34,067 nucleotides of DNA from Nitrososphaeraceae archaeon (lineage in GTDB: Archaea; Thermoproteota; Nitrososphaeria; Nitrososphaerales; Nitrososphaeraceae), in contig JAICFW010000131.1 of assembly GCA_025923455.1 (NCBI GenBank), forward strand, positions 1 to 34,067, read 5' to 3'. A program made the position numbers and the translations under genes. Below, in pieces: positions 31,968 to 34,067 of this stretch. The notes beneath the pieces were generated by a model. That model saw nothing but the letters and a program-made list of their open reading frames with translations, was not told where the DNA came from and ran no database searches. How positions within the stretch are numbered: the stretch's first letter is position 1; each line of letters starts with the position of its first letter.

Positions 31968-32291
31968 TCAAATTAAAATGTGGATCCAACCGTCTCTCAA
32001 TTCTGTGCTATAGGTTTTTAGAGGTTCTTCGGCCGGTAAATTTTCGGGGACCCCACTTTCTAGGTTAAACCTTGACATGTGTAGTGGACAAGTAACAGTC
32101 TTTTCATCTTCATTTAGAAATCCAGTAGAAAGATCAGCGTATGCATGAGTGCATATCTTATCAGTTGCATAGATCTTATTGTTTATGTTTGCTACTAGAA
32201 TTTTTTTTTCATCATGATCAAAGTCTATCATCTCACCATTATTGAGCGTTTTAACTTCACATACCTTGACCCATGCAGCCATACCTATCAC
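31968..32291 (-). CDS. Rieske-type ferredoxin
   Basis: 107 residues. The 2Fe-2S ligands are in CTHAYADL (Cys47, His49) and CPLHMSRF (Cys68, His71). This is the soluble Rieske ferredoxin fold with no membrane anchor, as in oxygenase-type electron carriers. ATG at residue 4 (MAAWVKVCEVKTL) may be the true start. It lies 15 bp downstream of the SufD gene on the same strand, which suggests one transcript and links an Fe-S protein with its assembly factor. Confidence 0.92.
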   Translation of the reverse strand: MIGMAAWVKVCEVKTLNNGEMIDFDHDEKKILVANINNKIYATDKICTHAYADLSTGFLNEDEKTVTCPLHMSRFNLESGVPENLPAEEPLKTYSTELRDGWIHILI

Positions 32292-32306
32292 AGCTAGTAA
32301 AGTCGT

Positions 32307-33737
32307 CTACCTATACTTATAATGTTTTTCGAATATATCATCAGCTTCTCTATATCTGGATTTTTCGACTTCAAGAATGTGCTCCATCGCTTCATCAGTT
32401 TTGAGCATTAATGGTTTCCCAAGCCATTTATTTTCCATCAAATAATTCACCCATGCTCTTATAGTAGGACCCATTTTACGAGATAATGGTTCTAGAAATC
32501 CACTTACAATTTCTCTTTTTGCTTCTTCGTTACTAAGTCCTCTACACATAAGATAAAAGATTTGATTTTCATCTATCTGGGCAACAGATGCAGAATGAGT
32601 GGCCCTAACTTCGTTTGTCTCAATTTCTAGCCCAGGTATTGTATCTGATTTTGCACCCTTATCCAACAGTATGGCATGCCCTGCAAGATATGACTCTGCA
32701 GATTTTCCACCTTTCTCAATTTTTATCATTCCCTTAAAAAGAGATTTGGAACTGTCTTTCATTACTGACTTTGATAAAACTCTGCCTCTTGTATTCTGTC
32801 CATGGTGGATTAGGTTTGATGTTACATCAAATGACTGGTCATTAGTACCAAAAATTATTTCCACATCTTCAGCGCTTGCTCCTTCTCCTTTCATGATATT
32901 ATCAATTTTATATCTTGAAAGTTGAGAACCAAAAAGACCCATATACCATGACATTTTTGCGTCCCTTTCAATGAACGCTTTTCTATTCGAAAAATTAACC
33001 GAATTCTTTTCATTCATTGCCTGAAGTGTCACGACTTCTAGTTCCGCATTTGCTCCAACATAACATTCCAATAGCTCAAACAACGATTGCTGAATTCTAT
33101 CATCAGATTGTTTATTGCTGTATAATTCTTGTACTATGCCTGCTTTTGAGTTTGATTCAGCAATTACAATATTTCTTGTTATAGATGATGTTCCATCCGG
33201 CGCAAGCACATCAATTATTCTAATTGGTTCATCTATGATCACATTTTTTGGAATATACACAAAAATACCAGAGTCAAAACAAGATAATTCTAATGCAAGG
33301 AACTTGTCTTCAGAATAATCAAGTTGGTTTGATTGTATACTACTCTTAATAATACTAGCATGTTCCTTTATCGCAGTTTTAAGATCTGAAATGACAACTC
33401 CTTGTTCTTGTAGCTTTTTTGAAATTTTGGAATGAATAATTGTGGAACCTATTTTTAAGATGCTCGTATCTTTCTCAAGCTCTTTTATTCTTTCGCTAAG
33501 ATATTCTTCTGGTTCATACGTCTTAGTCCCTTGAGAAAGATAAACACGATCTGGATATAGGAGATTAGCATCAGAATATTTCTTATATAGTGGTGAAACT
33601 TCGTGTGGTAGAGAAGAATAATTTGAAAATGCATTATTCCTTATTTCCATCAACCATTCTGGTTCTGAATTTGTAATGCTTTTCTCTTTTACATACTTGT
33701 CATCTAATGATGACAGGGAAATAAGACTAGGTGTCAT
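32307..33737 (-). CDS. sufD: SufB/SufD-family Fe-S cluster assembly protein (SufD-like)
   Basis: 476 residues. The beta-helix core shows the family pattern: VYIPKNVIIDEPIRIIDVLA, NSKAGIVQELYSN, NRKAFIERDAKMSWYMGLFG, FDVTSNLIHHGQNTRGRVLS, LFKGMIKIEKGGKSAESYLA and EVRATHSASVAQIDENQIFY, with GLSNEEAKREIVSGFLEPLS near the end. The N-terminal half is the divergent helical region of SufD, with PEWLMEIRNNAFSNYSSLP. SufD works with SufB and SufC as a scaffold that builds Fe-S clusters. SufB and SufC are not directly upstream: the next 200 bp hold no gene. The SufD rather than SufB call rests on length and N-terminus and is not certain. Confidence 0.85.
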   Translation of the reverse strand: MTPSLISLSSLDDKYVKEKSITNSEPEWLMEIRNNAFSNYSSLPHEVSPLYKKYSDANLLYPDRVYLSQGTKTYEPEEYLSERIKELEKDTSILKIGSTIIHSKISKKLQEQGVVISDLKTAIKEHASIIKSSIQSNQLDYSEDKFLALELSCFDSGIFVYIPKNVIIDEPIRIIDVLAPDGTSSITRNIVIAESNSKAGIVQELYSNKQSDDRIQQSLFELLECYVGANAELEVVTLQAMNEKNSVNFSNRKAFIERDAKMSWYMGLFGSQLSRYKIDNIMKGEGASAEDVEIIFGTNDQSFDVTSNLIHHGQNTRGRVLSKSVMKDSSKSLFKGMIKIEKGGKSAESYLAGHAILLDKGAKSDTIPGLEIETNEVRATHSASVAQIDENQIFYLMCRGLSNEEAKREIVSGFLEPLSRKMGPTIRAWVNYLMENKWLGKPLMLKTDEAMEHILEVEKSRYREADDIFEKHYKYR

Positions 33738-33940
33738 GAGTTAGAGGATAAATATGAATAAACATATTATCTATCTTTCTATTTATTCTAAAATCGAATA
33801 TTAGGCGTCCTTTTTAATTCACAGCAGTTCAATCAACAATGGTTTGGCTTAATCGAATAACATGAGAAATATTAATAAATACTGATTCTGACACAACTGC
33901 TCAGTCAAAACAGATAAAAGATTGACAGGAAATTTTTCTA

Positions 33941-34067
33941 TTGTTGCAAAGGGAAATCATTGTTTTTGCATTCTTAATTTTGCTTCCAAGTTCAACTTAT
34001 GTACTTATTTTAAGCATCAGTCAGAACAATATTTCTTATGCGGCATATGTAAGGGCATTACCGGAGA
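33941..34067 (+). CDS. N-terminus of an exported protein (cut by window end)
   Basis: The frame from TTG 33941 or 33944 is open to the last base and reads LQREIIVFAFLILLPSSTYV then LILSISQNNISYAAYVRALP. The hydrophobic stretch after a basic residue, followed by an AYA-like site, is a signal peptide, as in the other exported proteins here. It is not in the ORF track because it has no stop in the window. The product cannot be identified. Confidence 0.5.
   Translation, partial: MLQREIIVFAFLILLPSSTYVLILSISQNNISYAAYVRALPE

Overview
The window reads as chromosomal DNA of an archaeon, most probably an AT-rich ammonia-oxidising thaumarchaeon (Nitrososphaeria; Nitrosocosmicus/Nitrososphaera-like is my inference). 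Seen in the sequence: archaeal-type ribosomal proteins L10e and L15e, a tRNA-splicing endonuclease, a PAC2 proteasome-chaperone homologue, an archaeal Ser/His-type signal peptidase, a tRNA gene without encoded CCA, and many genes that start about 22-29 nt downstream of a TATA-like box (leaderless promoters), often with TTG or GTG starts. No database search was possible; all names come from motifs and recalled family patterns.

Left flank (1-9950), apparently core: the end of an unidentified gene, a double zinc-ribbon/SHOCT protein, a divergent pair of related secreted Ig-like proteins, a PRC-barrel repeat protein followed by a PAC2 protein, two tandem paralogous microproteins (one absent from the ORF track), a CPA2 cation:proton antiporter, a secreted FxLYD-type protein, the NAD(P)H-hydrate dehydratase NnrD and the radical SAM enzyme AmrS.

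Middle (10007-21986), apparent integrated element of about 12.0 kb: tRNA-Glu(CUC) lies at 9951-10026, and its last 20 bases recur exactly at 21967-21986, the expected attL/attR footprint of an integrase that targets a tRNA 3' end. Just inside attL is a tyrosine-recombinase N-terminal half that breaks into an antisense fragment of a frameshifted AAA+ ATPase. The interior mixes intact cargo (secreted proteins, a PRC/C2H2 zinc-finger protein, an HtrA-type protease with two PDZ domains, a DUF72 protein) with gene relics (APC permease, fibronectin-like tail, two startless small frames). The last gene before attR is an 852-residue TIR-NACHT-pentapeptide-repeat protein, an NLR-like candidate immune effector. 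This element with its terminal defence gene is the most interesting part of the window.

Right flank (21987-34067), core again: a small CxxC protein and EndA (divergent from L10e, apparently around one shared TATA-like box), phosphoglycerate kinase, a secreted streptogramin-lyase-like beta-propeller, YjbQ, a class II fumarase/aspartase, a short exported protein, a SerA-like dehydrogenase, L15e, a conserved small protein, signal peptidase I, and a SufD-Rieske ferredoxin pair. The window ends inside an exported protein gene.
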